NCBI RefSeq assembly: GCF_020991455.1
Contig: NZ_JAJMOX010000003.1
Coordinates: 372,001-436,000, forward strand
DNA: 64,000 bases
Direction of reading: 5' to 3'
From: Flavobacterium sp. JAS
Lineage (GTDB): Bacteria > Bacteroidota > Bacteroidia > Flavobacteriales > Flavobacteriaceae
Under the pieces are notes generated by a model. The model saw nothing but the letters and a program-made list of their open reading frames with translations, had not been told where the DNA came from and did not search any database. The position numbers were made by a program, and so were the translations under genes. Of this stretch, positions 7,872-15,753 are shown in pieces (within the stretch, counting starts at the first letter, position 1; the number at the start of each line of letters is the position of its first letter).

Positions 7872-8564
7872 ATGAAAAAAACAATATTTTTGCTTTTGCT
7901 CACGGTTCCCTTATTTGCCCAGGAAGTCAATACTTTTGATTTTGCTGTTATAAACTCTACCTTAATTTCGCCTAATATCGATCTTGATAAAGGCAGGAGT
8001 GTTATTTCGGCCAATAAGGATGAATATTCGTCTTATTTTCAGTACGCCTTTAATATGTGTGATGATGATATTATTATAGGTGCAGGAATTGATAAGTCTG
8101 AAATTGATCGAACTTATATTGGTTATATAGGTAGAATATGCAATAAGTTTAGAGCTACAATTGCTATTGGTTATGTTGATTCGCGAAGTGATTATCAGGG
8201 AACTTTTACCGGATTTAGTGTTTCGTATCACTTTGGTGAAAATACTTTTGTGGGAGGAAGTTTGGAAAACCTGCATTCTACGAGTATCGATTATGAAACG
8301 GATGAAAGTTTTGATTACTATAAAAAACTAGCTCCAAAAGTTTTTGCGAGTTATGAAATTATTCCGCATGTGATTGCTTTTGGGCAATTAAGCAGCAGGG
8401 TAAATGATATTGCCCTGAAATACCAAGTTAATCGATTTTCAGTTGGAGGGTTTTATTCCGGACATGGAGTTGAAGGAATTTTCGGGACGCTTAATATTGG
8501 CAGATTTGCAGTTTCTTGCAGTACTACTTTTGACAAAGTAAATTTTGGTTTGAAATTTCAGTAA
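7872..8564 (+). CDS. Putative outer-membrane barrel protein
   Basis: A 230-residue protein with a signal peptide ending LFAQ. The rest alternates polar and hydrophobic residues in short strands rich in Gly, Tyr and Phe (for example TAIGYVDSRSDYQGTFTGF and VGGFYSGHG). It ends NFGLKFQ, an aromatic C-terminus typical of outer-membrane barrels. I do not recognise a specific family. It stands alone between long gaps. Confidence 0.55.
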   Translation: MKKTIFLLLLTVPLFAQEVNTFDFAVINSTLISPNIDLDKGRSVISANKDEYSSYFQYAFNMCDDDIIIGAGIDKSEIDRTYIGYIGRICNKFRATIAIGYVDSRSDYQGTFTGFSVSYHFGENTFVGGSLENLHSTSIDYETDESFDYYKKLAPKVFASYEIIPHVIAFGQLSSRVNDIALKYQVNRFSVGGFYSGHGVEGIFGTLNIGRFAVSCSTTFDKVNFGLKFQ

Positions 8565-8662
8565 GTAAATGGCGCACGGATTTTGCGGATTAAACGGGTT
8601 GATGCGGATTCTTTTATTTTTTGTTTTACTTGAAAATAGTTTTAATTCTTGCTTTTTTCTTT

Positions 8663-9514
8663 TTAAGAATCGCTTTTTTCGTTTTTGATTGTGATTACAC
8701 GTTGAGGGTACGGAATATCGATTTTGGCTTCGTCAAAACGTTTTTTAATGCTTTGAAGTAAATCGCAATACATTACAAAACCATCCGTTGAATTTTTGGC
8801 CCAAGCCCAGGCTTTTAAGTTTACACTTGAATCTGCAAGTGCGACAACTCTTGCTATGACTAGTGGTGTTTTTTGTTTTTTGCTTTCGGCAGTTCTGGTA
8901 TCTATAAAAAGTGGATGTTTGGCAATTTCATCCTGCATGATTTCTAACGCTTTTTCGATATTAGATTCGTAACCAATTCCAATTTCTATGATTTTGCAGC
9001 ATTTGGTGTCGTGCATATTTGTGTTTACAATAATCTGATTGCTTATTACGGAATTTGGAATTATGATTCGATTGTTTTCAGCATCTTTCAAAACGACTTG
9101 TCTTAAATTGATGTCTTCAACGGTACCCACAAAGTTGTTGATGGTGATTTTGTCGTTGATACGGAAGGGTTTAAAAATAACCAGAAACATTCCGCTTACG
9201 ATATTGCTCAAAGCTTGTTGAGAAGCTAAACCAGCCACTATTGAAATGACTCCAGCGCCAGCTAAAAACGAATGCCCTATAATTTTAAATTCCGGAATTT
9301 GTATAAGGGCAAAGGCAATTCCTAAAATGTAAATTACTGTTATAATTAAATGTTTAAGAAATTTGAAACCTGTTGCATCATAATCTTTGTCAGTCTGCTT
9401 TCGATACAAAAAATAGCGGAGCACTTTATCTGTAACTGCGCCAAGAGCAATTGTTACAAGTGCAATTATGGCAATAATGATAGCTATTCTAAAGTCTTTT
9501 ATGTAATCGATCAT
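8663..9514 (-). CDS. MscS-family small-conductance mechanosensitive channel
   Basis: The 283-residue inner-membrane protein has TM segments at about 8-30, 50-72 and 78-105. The last is the Gly/Ala-rich pore helix (AGAGVISIVAGLASQQALSN). The conserved beta domain follows, with GTVEDINLRQVVLKDAENNRIIIPNS, then a C-terminal alpha/beta domain. It opens on membrane tension to release solutes during hypo-osmotic shock. The length is typical of three-TM MscS. Confidence 0.9.
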   Translation of the reverse strand: MIDYIKDFRIAIIIAIIALVTIALGAVTDKVLRYFLYRKQTDKDYDATGFKFLKHLIITVIYILGIAFALIQIPEFKIIGHSFLAGAGVISIVAGLASQQALSNIVSGMFLVIFKPFRINDKITINNFVGTVEDINLRQVVLKDAENNRIIIPNSVISNQIIVNTNMHDTKCCKIIEIGIGYESNIEKALEIMQDEIAKHPLFIDTRTAESKKQKTPLVIARVVALADSSVNLKAWAWAKNSTDGFVMYCDLLQSIKKRFDEAKIDIPYPQRVITIKNEKSDS

Positions 9515-9531
9515 GCGTTTTGAATTTTAAA

Positions 9532-9574
9532 AAATCCAAAAAACATATAGTTAAAATTATAGTTTTTTGGATTT
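9532..9574 (-). terminator. Hairpin downstream of the thioesterase gene
   Basis: AAATCCAAAAAAC and its exact complement form a 13-bp stem around a 17-nt loop, just past the thioesterase stop. There is no strong T tract, so terminator function is likely but not certain. Confidence 0.5.
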
Positions 9575-9603
9575 CATAAAGTTAAGAAAAATGAGGTTTG
9601 TTT

Positions 9604-10041
9604 TTATAGTCCAACAAAATCATCACTTTTAGGGAATATGCTTAAAGCTTCTATAGCAATTTCAGGTGTTGGAGAAGCTAATTTGCGTAGTTTGGTATCC
9701 ATCCATGCACCATCAACGGTAATTACTGCACAAAGAGTATCGTCTTCTCTTCTAAATTCGTGAATGATTGACCAGCGAGAAGCATCAGGTTTCATTTTTG
9801 AAGTTTTGGTATGAAGGAAAATTTTGTCTGAAAGTTTTAATTCTTTTCTAAAGATGCATTCTTCTCTAAATAAAACAGGACCAAAACCTTGTGTTTGCAT
9901 CACTCTTAAAGTTAAACCAAGTTCTTCGAGGATTTCGATACGATGCTGTGCACCAAAATCGTAATATGCACTATGACGAACGTGAAAATTTGGGTCTAGA
10001 TCTGACCAGCGAAAAGAAATTTCTTTAATAAATGAAGCCAT
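9604..10041 (-). CDS. Acyl-CoA/acyl-ACP thioesterase, hotdog fold
   Basis: This 145-residue 4HBT hotdog protein probably hydrolyses an acyl thioester. The N-terminal motif SFRWSDLDPNFHVRHSAYYDFGAQHR matches FRWxDxDxNxHVxxxxY of the family, with the conserved Asp and His. I chose the ATG at 10041 because the fold begins there. The in-frame ATG at 10107 would add 22 AT-rich-coded residues with no domain. The acyl substrate cannot be read from the sequence. Confidence 0.8.
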   Translation of the reverse strand: MASFIKEISFRWSDLDPNFHVRHSAYYDFGAQHRIEILEELGLTLRVMQTQGFGPVLFREECIFRKELKLSDKIFLHTKTSKMKPDASRWSIIHEFRREDDTLCAVITVDGAWMDTKLRKLASPTPEIAIEALSIFPKSDDFVGL

Positions 10042-10232
10042 TTTATAGTTGTATTTTAATTTTATTTGGAATGTTTTGAATTGATTATTTATAGAGAAAA
10101 GAATCATTTTCAGAAAATCAAAATTACAAATAAAAAAGAATACTGATTGTCAGAAAAGCATAAAGTATTATTCGTGCATAGTAAATTATTTGTTTCTTTT
10201 GGTATAAAAACGGCTTCATCTCCAACGGCAAA

Positions 10233-11465
10233 TTAGATTTTAATCAAATTAATGTTTTTGATTATTGTGGCTTTGTCTGCCGGAGAATTGGTAATCTGCA
10301 ATGCTTTTTCGAAATTTTCGATGGCTTTTTTATTGTCTATATCAGTGTAAAGATTGCCTAATAAGGAGTAATAAAAAGGATTATTGGTCAGGTTTAGTTT
10401 TTCGGCTTCGATTATGGCTTCTTTCTTGCCGTTGGTTTTGGCAAGGGCAAAAGTTCTGTTTAAAGCTGCAATAGGCGAATATTCTAAAATAAGCAGGCGA
10501 TTGTAAAGCTGAAGTATGTTTTGCCATTTTTCGGGCGTGTCCTCTTTTTGTGTGTGCCAATAGGCGATACCGGCTTCAAGATGGTATTTTGAAAGATTGG
10601 TTCCTGTTGATGCTTTAACTAAATAAAATTGTCCTTTTTCAATTAATTCCTGATTCCAAAGATTTTCGTCCTGATCCTGATACAAAATAGTTTCCCCGTC
10701 TTCGTTGGTTCTGGCATCAAATCTCGAACTGTGAAAACACATTAGAGAAAGTAAAGCGTTTACGGCAGGCAAATTGGTTGTTGGATTTTCGATTAATAAA
10801 AAAGTCAATCGTATGGCTTCTGCACAAAGATCTTTTCGCAGAATAGTATTTTGTGATGTCGAATAATAACCTTCGGAAAACAATAAATATAGCGTTGTAA
10901 GAACGGTTTCTAATCTATTGTTGATTTCAGAAATCGTTGGTTGCTCAATTTTGATGTTGGCTTCTTTGAGTTTTTCTTTGGCACGATTGATTCTTTTGTA
11001 AATAACTTCTTTATTGGTTAGAAATCCGTCTGCAATTTCCTGAATTCCAAATCCGCAGAGTAAATTTAGGGCCAATGCAATTTGTGCTTCGGTTGAATTT
11101 TCAGGGTTACAAACTGTAAATATCATGGCCAATTGACTGTCATTTATGTTTTTAACAGACAAGTCAATTTCAATTTCTTCCGATTTGCTTGCAGTATGTT
11201 TTATTTCGACAGAAAGTTTCTGCTCAAAAACGGAATTTCGTTTGAGGTAATTTTTGGTTTTGTTTTTGGCAACGGTATAAAGCCAAGCGGTTGGGTTTTC
11301 AGGGATTCCTTTTACGCTCCACAATTCGGTTGCGGCAAGAAATGTGTCGCTTGTAATGTCTTCGGCAATTTCGATATTATCGATTCCAAATAAATAACAG
11401 AGTACCGAAACTATTTTTCGGTACTCTGTTCTGAATAAATTGGGTAAAAGCTGGCTTTCTTCCAT
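10233..11465 (-). CDS. ECF42-type sigma factor with C-terminal TPR-like extension
   Basis: The 410-residue protein has sigma region 2 at about 10-75 (AEDITSDTFLAATELW, then NPTAWLYTVAKNKTKNYLKR) and region 4 at about 120-165 (GIQEIADGFLTNKEVIYKRINRAKEKL). A C-terminal half of about 220 residues follows, with the DUF6596 pattern (VLTTLYLLFSEGYY, AEAIRL) and helical TPR-like repeats (AALNRTFALAKTNG, YYSLLGNLYTD). This is the architecture of ECF42. There is no anti-sigma gene next to it; in this class the extension is thought to replace it. Known ECF42 genes sit beside DGPF proteins, and one lies 304 bp upstream here. Confidence 0.85.
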   Translation of the reverse strand: MEESQLLPNLFRTEYRKIVSVLCYLFGIDNIEIAEDITSDTFLAATELWSVKGIPENPTAWLYTVAKNKTKNYLKRNSVFEQKLSVEIKHTASKSEEIEIDLSVKNINDSQLAMIFTVCNPENSTEAQIALALNLLCGFGIQEIADGFLTNKEVIYKRINRAKEKLKEANIKIEQPTISEINNRLETVLTTLYLLFSEGYYSTSQNTILRKDLCAEAIRLTFLLIENPTTNLPAVNALLSLMCFHSSRFDARTNEDGETILYQDQDENLWNQELIEKGQFYLVKASTGTNLSKYHLEAGIAYWHTQKEDTPEKWQNILQLYNRLLILEYSPIAALNRTFALAKTNGKKEAIIEAEKLNLTNNPFYYSLLGNLYTDIDNKKAIENFEKALQITNSPADKATIIKNINLIKI

Positions 11466-11579
11466 ATAACTTGTTTTGTTTTTGCCACTAATTTACTTCG
11501 TCTGTTCGCTGTCGCTCGGGTCACGAATCTGCACTAATTCTGTTACTGCTTTTTTCCATAAAAGATTAAAAAGATTTTC

Positions 11580-11685
11580 TTTCACGCAGATTATGCAGAT
11601 TTTAGCAGATTTAATTTTTTTTAAAGAAAGTTATAAATAATTATCTGTGAATATCTGCTTAGATCATTTTAAAATCTGCGTGAAA
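11580..11685. repeat. CAGATT-type intergenic inverted repeat
   Basis: Outer arms at 11580-11592 and 11673-11685 are a perfect 13 bp (TTTCACGCAGATT and complement). Further CAGATT words lie inside the left side. It belongs to the mosaic repeat family seen at 40316, 44087, 46570 and 59545. It fills the gap 11466-11769 between the sigma factor and the DGPF gene; I see nothing else there. Confidence 0.65.
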
Positions 11686-11769
11686 CAAAAAAATGAGACA
11701 AGCAGATTAAAATAATTCTATATTTCTATCTCTTAAAATAATTACACTCAACAGGTTTTAAAATATAAT

Positions 11770-12120
11770 TTAGTAAGTTCCTGTAACGGCCATACGAATT
11801 TCAACATTTCCGCCTAATTCGAGTATTGGGCATCCGTTTGCAATTGCTACGGCTTCGTCATAATCTGCGGCTTTAATCATGATTAATCCGCCAATTGCTT
11901 CTTTGATTTCGGCATAAGGTCCGTTGATTACACTTTTGTTTGTTGTTACAATTTTTCCTTCGCCATCCCAGCGTTGCAAAGGTTTTGCAAGTTTATCCTG
12001 CGCTGCGATTCCACCTAACCAATCTTGCCATAATTTTAGCGAATCCTGCAATTCTTGTGGTGAAGGCTGTGTTTCTTTTGTGATATAATCTCTGCGAAAT
12101 ATTAATACAAATTCGTTCAT
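11770..12120 (-). CDS. DGPF/YCII-related domain protein
   Basis: This 116-residue protein has the YCII/DGPF fold: MNEFVLIFRRD at the start, LQDSLKLWQDWLGGIAAQD in the middle, then INGPYAEIKEAIGG, where NGPY replaces the DGPF motif. It ends with AVAIANGCPILE and a strand VEIRMAVTG. The biochemical role is unknown. The family is the standard neighbour, and presumed target, of ECF42 sigma factors, consistent with the gene at 10233-11465. The AhpD-like gene is 37 bp upstream on the same strand. Confidence 0.88.
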   Translation of the reverse strand: MNEFVLIFRRDYITKETQPSPQELQDSLKLWQDWLGGIAAQDKLAKPLQRWDGEGKIVTTNKSVINGPYAEIKEAIGGLIMIKAADYDEAVAIANGCPILELGGNVEIRMAVTGTY

Positions 12121-12157
12121 GATGCTATTTTTTGAATGTTATAAATTTTGTTTTTAA

Positions 12158-12610
12158 TTAACCAAATAATCCAACTTTGTAAGTTCCGGGTTCGTTAGGA
12201 AAAGCAAGATTAATGCGGTTCCAGGTATTAATGTTTGTGATGGCTAAAGTTAAATCAATTAATTCTTGTTCTGAAAATTCTTTAGCAGTTTCGTTATAAA
12301 CTGCGTCTGTAACGTCGCATGCTGTTAAAGCTTCTGCCCATGCAAATGCTGCTCTTTCGCGGTTGGTATAATATGATGTTTCTCTCCAGGCGCTTAATCC
12401 GTATAAACGTTGTTCGGTTTCACCTTTATGTCTTGCATCTTTATAATGCATATCAAGACAGTAAGCACATTTGTTGATTTGTGAAACTCTAAAAAGAACC
12501 AATTCGATAAGTGATTGTTCTAGTGGAGATTTTTTTAAATACCCGCCAACTGGGTAAAGTGTTTTGATTGCTTCTTGTCCTTTTACGTGAATGTTAATTC
12601 GATTTTCCAT
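12158..12610 (-). CDS. AhpD-like carboxymuconolactone decarboxylase family protein
   Basis: The 150-residue protein has the AhpD/CMD core with redox motif CAYCLDMH (Cys48, Cys51, His55), an alkylhydroperoxidase-like CxxC. It probably acts as a peroxidase or thiol-disulfide relay in the cytoplasm. It heads the DGPF/ECF42 cluster. A stress function for the cluster is inferred from the redox motif and the company of the sigma factor. Confidence 0.85.
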   Translation of the reverse strand: MENRINIHVKGQEAIKTLYPVGGYLKKSPLEQSLIELVLFRVSQINKCAYCLDMHYKDARHKGETEQRLYGLSAWRETSYYTNRERAAFAWAEALTACDVTDAVYNETAKEFSEQELIDLTLAITNINTWNRINLAFPNEPGTYKVGLFG

Positions 12611-12818
12611 TTTGTTTAAATTTAATGTTTATAAATGTTGTTATAATGGAATAACAATCGAAGTTTCAGAATTGGACAAAATATTTTACTTTTTTTGAAA
12701 TTATTTTGGTTTTTATTTTTTAAAGCTTACAAAACCTTGTAAACACTGATGTTTTTGAGAATATTTTTTTTAAAAAAATTAAAGTCTAATTGAATAAATG
12801 GACGAAAGAAATGATTCT

Positions 12819-14087
12819 TTATTCTGGTTTTGGATCATTTACTCCTGTTTTTTTGACAATCCAAGGGAGTGTAAGTCCTTGCCCAACGATTGTTATTAGT
12901 ACAACCATGACCGAAATAAATATTATAGCGTTTCTTTCCGGAAAAGGAGTTCCGTCCGGAAGAAATTTTGGTAAACCTAAAGCTATGGCAAGAGAAACAA
13001 TTCCGCGCATTCCTGACCAACTAATTATAAGACTGTTTTTAGAATCTAGTAAAGCGTGTTCGCTAACTTTTCGTTTTTTGGAATTAGTGTTCAGAAATTT
13101 TTTCTGAAGATTTGCCTTCTGAAAAAATATCCTCACCATTCTCGTTAATAATGCGACTATGGTTATAATCGCCGCATAACCAATATAAGGCAGAATCATA
13201 TCGTTGTCGATATCTTTAAGAATGTATCTGAAATTGAGTCCGATTAAGATAAAGATTAATCCATTTAGTAGAAATATAATAATATCCCAAAGGCTTTTGG
13301 AGCTGTTTTTTAAACTTTCGGGAAATATTTTTTTGCTGAAACGTGATATTGCCAATCCTAAAGAAACAACTGCAATTACTCCGGAGACATGTAAATGCTC
13401 TGCTATTAAATAGGTTACAAAGGGCATTAATAACATAAAGCTAACAGTAACATTTATATTTTTTCGGACTTTTGTAAGGATGAAGGCTAAAATTTTGCCC
13501 ATAACAAAACCAACTAAAAATCCGCCTACTAATAAGAGTGCGAATTGAAATGTTGCTTTCCAGATTACAAAAGCTGAACCCATTGCGGTTGCAACGGCAA
13601 AACGATAAGCAACTAATGCTGAAGCGTCGTTAATAAGACTTTCGCCTTCGAGTATGGTAATGGTTTTTTCGGGTATTCCGAGGCCTTTTGTTACGCTTAC
13701 TGCGGCAACTGCGTCAGTGGCAGAAAGTATGGCTCCAAGTGTAAATGATAAGGGCCAGGTCATGCCGGGAATCATATAATGTGAAACTACGGCAATCCAA
13801 AATGTGGTTAGAAAAACGAGTGGGATGGCTAATGTGCTTATTGTACTAAGATTTGTTTTAAAGTGTTTTGGCGAAATATTAAATGACGCATCATATAATA
13901 ATGGAGGCAGAAAAATCAGGAAGATGATTTCAGGATTAATTTCTATCTCGGTCATTGTGGGAATAAAACCAATTGCGATTCCGGCAATTACCAAAAGAAT
14001 GGGGTAGGGTAATTTTGCTTTATCAGCAAATGCGGAAAGTCCGATTACGATGGCGAGTATAAAAATAATGATGCTGTAGTTTTCCAT
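12819..14087 (-). CDS. CPA1-family Na+/H+ antiporter
   Basis: The 422-residue inner-membrane protein has about 12 hydrophobic segments. The conserved LSATDAVAAVSVTKGLGIPEK and LEGESLINDASALVAYRFAVA contain the ion-binding Asp pair typical of NhaP/CPA1. A late SWSGMRGIVSLAIALGLP motif is also characteristic. It exchanges Na+ or K+ for H+ in pH and salt homeostasis. The first 13 codons lie within a 41-bp sequence repeated exactly at 15333-15373, so the upstream region of this gene has been rearranged. Confidence 0.92.
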   Translation of the reverse strand: MENYSIIIFILAIVIGLSAFADKAKLPYPILLVIAGIAIGFIPTMTEIEINPEIIFLIFLPPLLYDASFNISPKHFKTNLSTISTLAIPLVFLTTFWIAVVSHYMIPGMTWPLSFTLGAILSATDAVAAVSVTKGLGIPEKTITILEGESLINDASALVAYRFAVATAMGSAFVIWKATFQFALLLVGGFLVGFVMGKILAFILTKVRKNINVTVSFMLLMPFVTYLIAEHLHVSGVIAVVSLGLAISRFSKKIFPESLKNSSKSLWDIIIFLLNGLIFILIGLNFRYILKDIDNDMILPYIGYAAIITIVALLTRMVRIFFQKANLQKKFLNTNSKKRKVSEHALLDSKNSLIISWSGMRGIVSLAIALGLPKFLPDGTPFPERNAIIFISVMVVLITIVGQGLTLPWIVKKTGVNDPKPE

Positions 14088-14089
14088 TA
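14049..14089. repeat. 41-bp direct repeat, copy 1 (antiporter 5' end)
   Basis: This segment covers the first 13 codons of the antiporter gene plus two bases upstream. It is identical in all 41 positions to 15333-15373. The period is 1,284 bp, and the papain-like peptidase gene lies between the copies. Confidence 0.95.
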
Positions 14090-14317
14090 TATGGTTGCTT
14101 TGATTTTGTAATATAAATTTCTTGCGAATTATTTCGACTAGCTTTTCAATGAAGGTTGAACGTAAAACTTATGTGTTTTTGAAATCAATAATTATAAATG
14201 TTTGATGTATATGTTTTTATCGAATAATTTATTTGAAAAATGTGATTTAAAAGTTGGAAATCTCGAGGCTTTGGTCAGATGTAAAAAAATCATATATAAA
14301 ACAATCTTCCTAAATTT

Positions 14318-15085
14318 CTATTCCTTATAATTTTTTAGTAAATAAGATATAAAGTTTTTTTTTATAGAAATCTGTTCAATTATCTTATTCCATAAATAAA
14401 CATTCCCAATCCAATAATTGGGATTGCTATTTATATCGTTACCATTAGGGTGGATGTCATTAAATTCATATTGAATTAATTCAAGTCTTTCAGATATTTG
14501 TTTCTTGTTGTGTTTAATGGGCGAGATAATTCCATCTATCTCGTTATTGTAAAATATATTTATAAGTGTTATTTTGCCTGGATAGATATTTCCCATTTTG
14601 TTTAAAAAATCAGAAAAAACATTTGAATTTTCATTTCGATTTGAAATAAAACAAATATTACTGGCTTTTAATAATCTTTTGTTTGCTCTCATAAATCGTT
14701 TCTTCATTTTTCTATTGAATGTTTTATTGTCGTCACCAATCTCTTTATAGTGAATTGAAGTAATATTATTTTTAATATCAATAAACCAATGAGACTCTTG
14801 CTGATCTTCTATAAAATCAATAAAAAAATCATTAAATTTTGACTGATATAAATGAACTACAGTATCCAAAGAATATGACATCATCCAATCTAAAGGATTT
14901 GCACACAACCTTAAGTCATGTTGTTTTAAGTAATATGCAGGACGACATGCATCACCGACACTAAAAATTGCATCAAAGACATATTCTTTTTTTTTGTTGT
15001 CTTTATGTTTTTTATATTTTTTTTGCAAAACGATGAATCCATAAGGCAGAAACAATTTTAAGATTTTTTGCAGTTTTTTTTTCAT
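14318..15085 (-). CDS. Putative papain-like cysteine peptidase (DUF1796-like)
   Basis: The 255-residue protein has a basic, Lys-rich N-terminus (1-35). The conserved block FSVGDACRPAYYLK (Cys47) follows, then CANPLDWMMS, the signature pattern of the DUF1796 putative cysteine peptidases, often found in surface-polysaccharide loci. Later conserved parts are HFLID-like acidic segments and a C-terminal helix. The first 20 hydrophobic residues (LFLPYGFIVL) are too polar-flanked to call a signal peptide. Base composition is even more AT-rich than its neighbours. The gene is enclosed by a 41-bp direct repeat and looks acquired. The substrate is unknown. Confidence 0.65.
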   Translation of the reverse strand: MKKKLQKILKLFLPYGFIVLQKKYKKHKDNKKKEYVFDAIFSVGDACRPAYYLKQHDLRLCANPLDWMMSYSLDTVVHLYQSKFNDFFIDFIEDQQESHWFIDIKNNITSIHYKEIGDDNKTFNRKMKKRFMRANKRLLKASNICFISNRNENSNVFSDFLNKMGNIYPGKITLINIFYNNEIDGIISPIKHNKKQISERLELIQYEFNDIHPNGNDINSNPNYWIGNVYLWNKIIEQISIKKNFISYLLKNYKE

Positions 15086-15479
15086 TATACTTTATATTTT
15101 TTTTCTATTCAAAATATGTTGTTTGAAAATTGCATACAATATTTTGATTTGATGTCTGAGGATTTTAAAATTCAGTTTTTTTCAGATCAAAAGTAAAAAT
15201 AATAATTTGACTAAAGATCTAAGTTCATTAAATAGCCACTATTTTGAGTATACCAACTTTTCTACATCTTTAAATTAAATTTCTAAGTATGTAAAAGTAA
15301 TTTTATATACTCTATTTTTATTTGGAAATCATGATGGCGAGTATAAAAATAATGATGCTGTAGTTTTCCATTAAAATAATTTTAGAAGTAGCTAATATAA
15401 GTATTTCGGTTTTTAATTGAAAGTATTAAAAGTCATTAAAGCATTAGATTAAGATGTTTTTTTAATGGAAATAATTGCT
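15086..15479. other. AT-rich gap with duplicated antiporter fragment
   Basis: This 394-bp gap upstream of the peptidase gene holds no ORF of note. It carries the second copy of the 41-bp repeat at 15333-15373 and otherwise only AT-rich sequence. Confidence 0.5.
15333..15373. repeat. 41-bp direct repeat, copy 2 (orphan antiporter fragment)
   Basis: Exact copy of 14049-14089, in the same orientation. Here the antiporter codons are not continued: the sequence on both sides differs from copy 1 immediately outside the 41 bp. It marks the outer edge of a 1.28-kb segment carrying the cysteine peptidase gene. Confidence 0.95.
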
Positions 15480-15571
15480 CTAGCCCTGATAGAAACGGCA
15501 TCCTTTTGTGGTGGTCCCGAAGCCTCGCGACGCCACAAAAGATATAGTGGATAGCAGGAAACAGCTCCTGA
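15480..15571 (+). ncRNA. Flavo-1-like structured RNA element, copy 2
   Basis: It begins CTAGCCCTGATAGAAACGG and ends AGCAGGAAACAGCTCCTGAT. The internal hairpin is TTTTGTGG pairing with CCACAAAA, different from copy 1 but again complementary, as expected for a conserved RNA structure. It is co-oriented with dnaK, 182 bp upstream. The dnaK promoter-like sequence lies between, so it is probably a separate transcript. Confidence 0.6.
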
Positions 15572-15603
15572 TAATGACACGTAAAGTACTGATATGCCAT
15601 AGA

Positions 15604-15703
15604 TGTCAGGTTTTAAAAATGTCATGTTGTCAGATTGTTTTTAGGGTGTCGACATGAAAACTGACAATTTACTTTGGTTTTTTATATTGGCACAAAGATT
15701 GAC
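15604..15703 (+). promoter_or_regulatory. dnaK control region: TGTCA cluster and -24/-12-like promoter
   Basis: TTGGCAC (15687-15693) and TTGAC (15699-15703), 5 bp apart, match the sigma-54 -24/-12 pattern except for the C of TTGC. Upstream are TGTCAG (15604, 15628), TGTCA (15620), the palindrome TGTCGACA (15647-15654) and CTGACA (15661-15666), resembling activator sites. No CIRCE element is visible. Start of transcription would fall about 40 bp before the ATG. The sigma-54 reading is inference. Confidence 0.4.
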
Positions 15704-15753
15704 TTATGCCACCTGAGTTATAAAATGTATATCAAAAATTAAATATATAAAAA

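Noticed and set aside
14049..15373. Simple tandem duplication of the antiporter region
   Set aside because: Only 41 bp are repeated; the flanks differ on both sides, and the interval is unrelated to the antiporter gene.
15571..15753. CIRCE/HrcA operator before dnaK
   Set aside because: No TTAGCACTC-N9-GAGTGCTAA dyad is present, even allowing a few mismatches.
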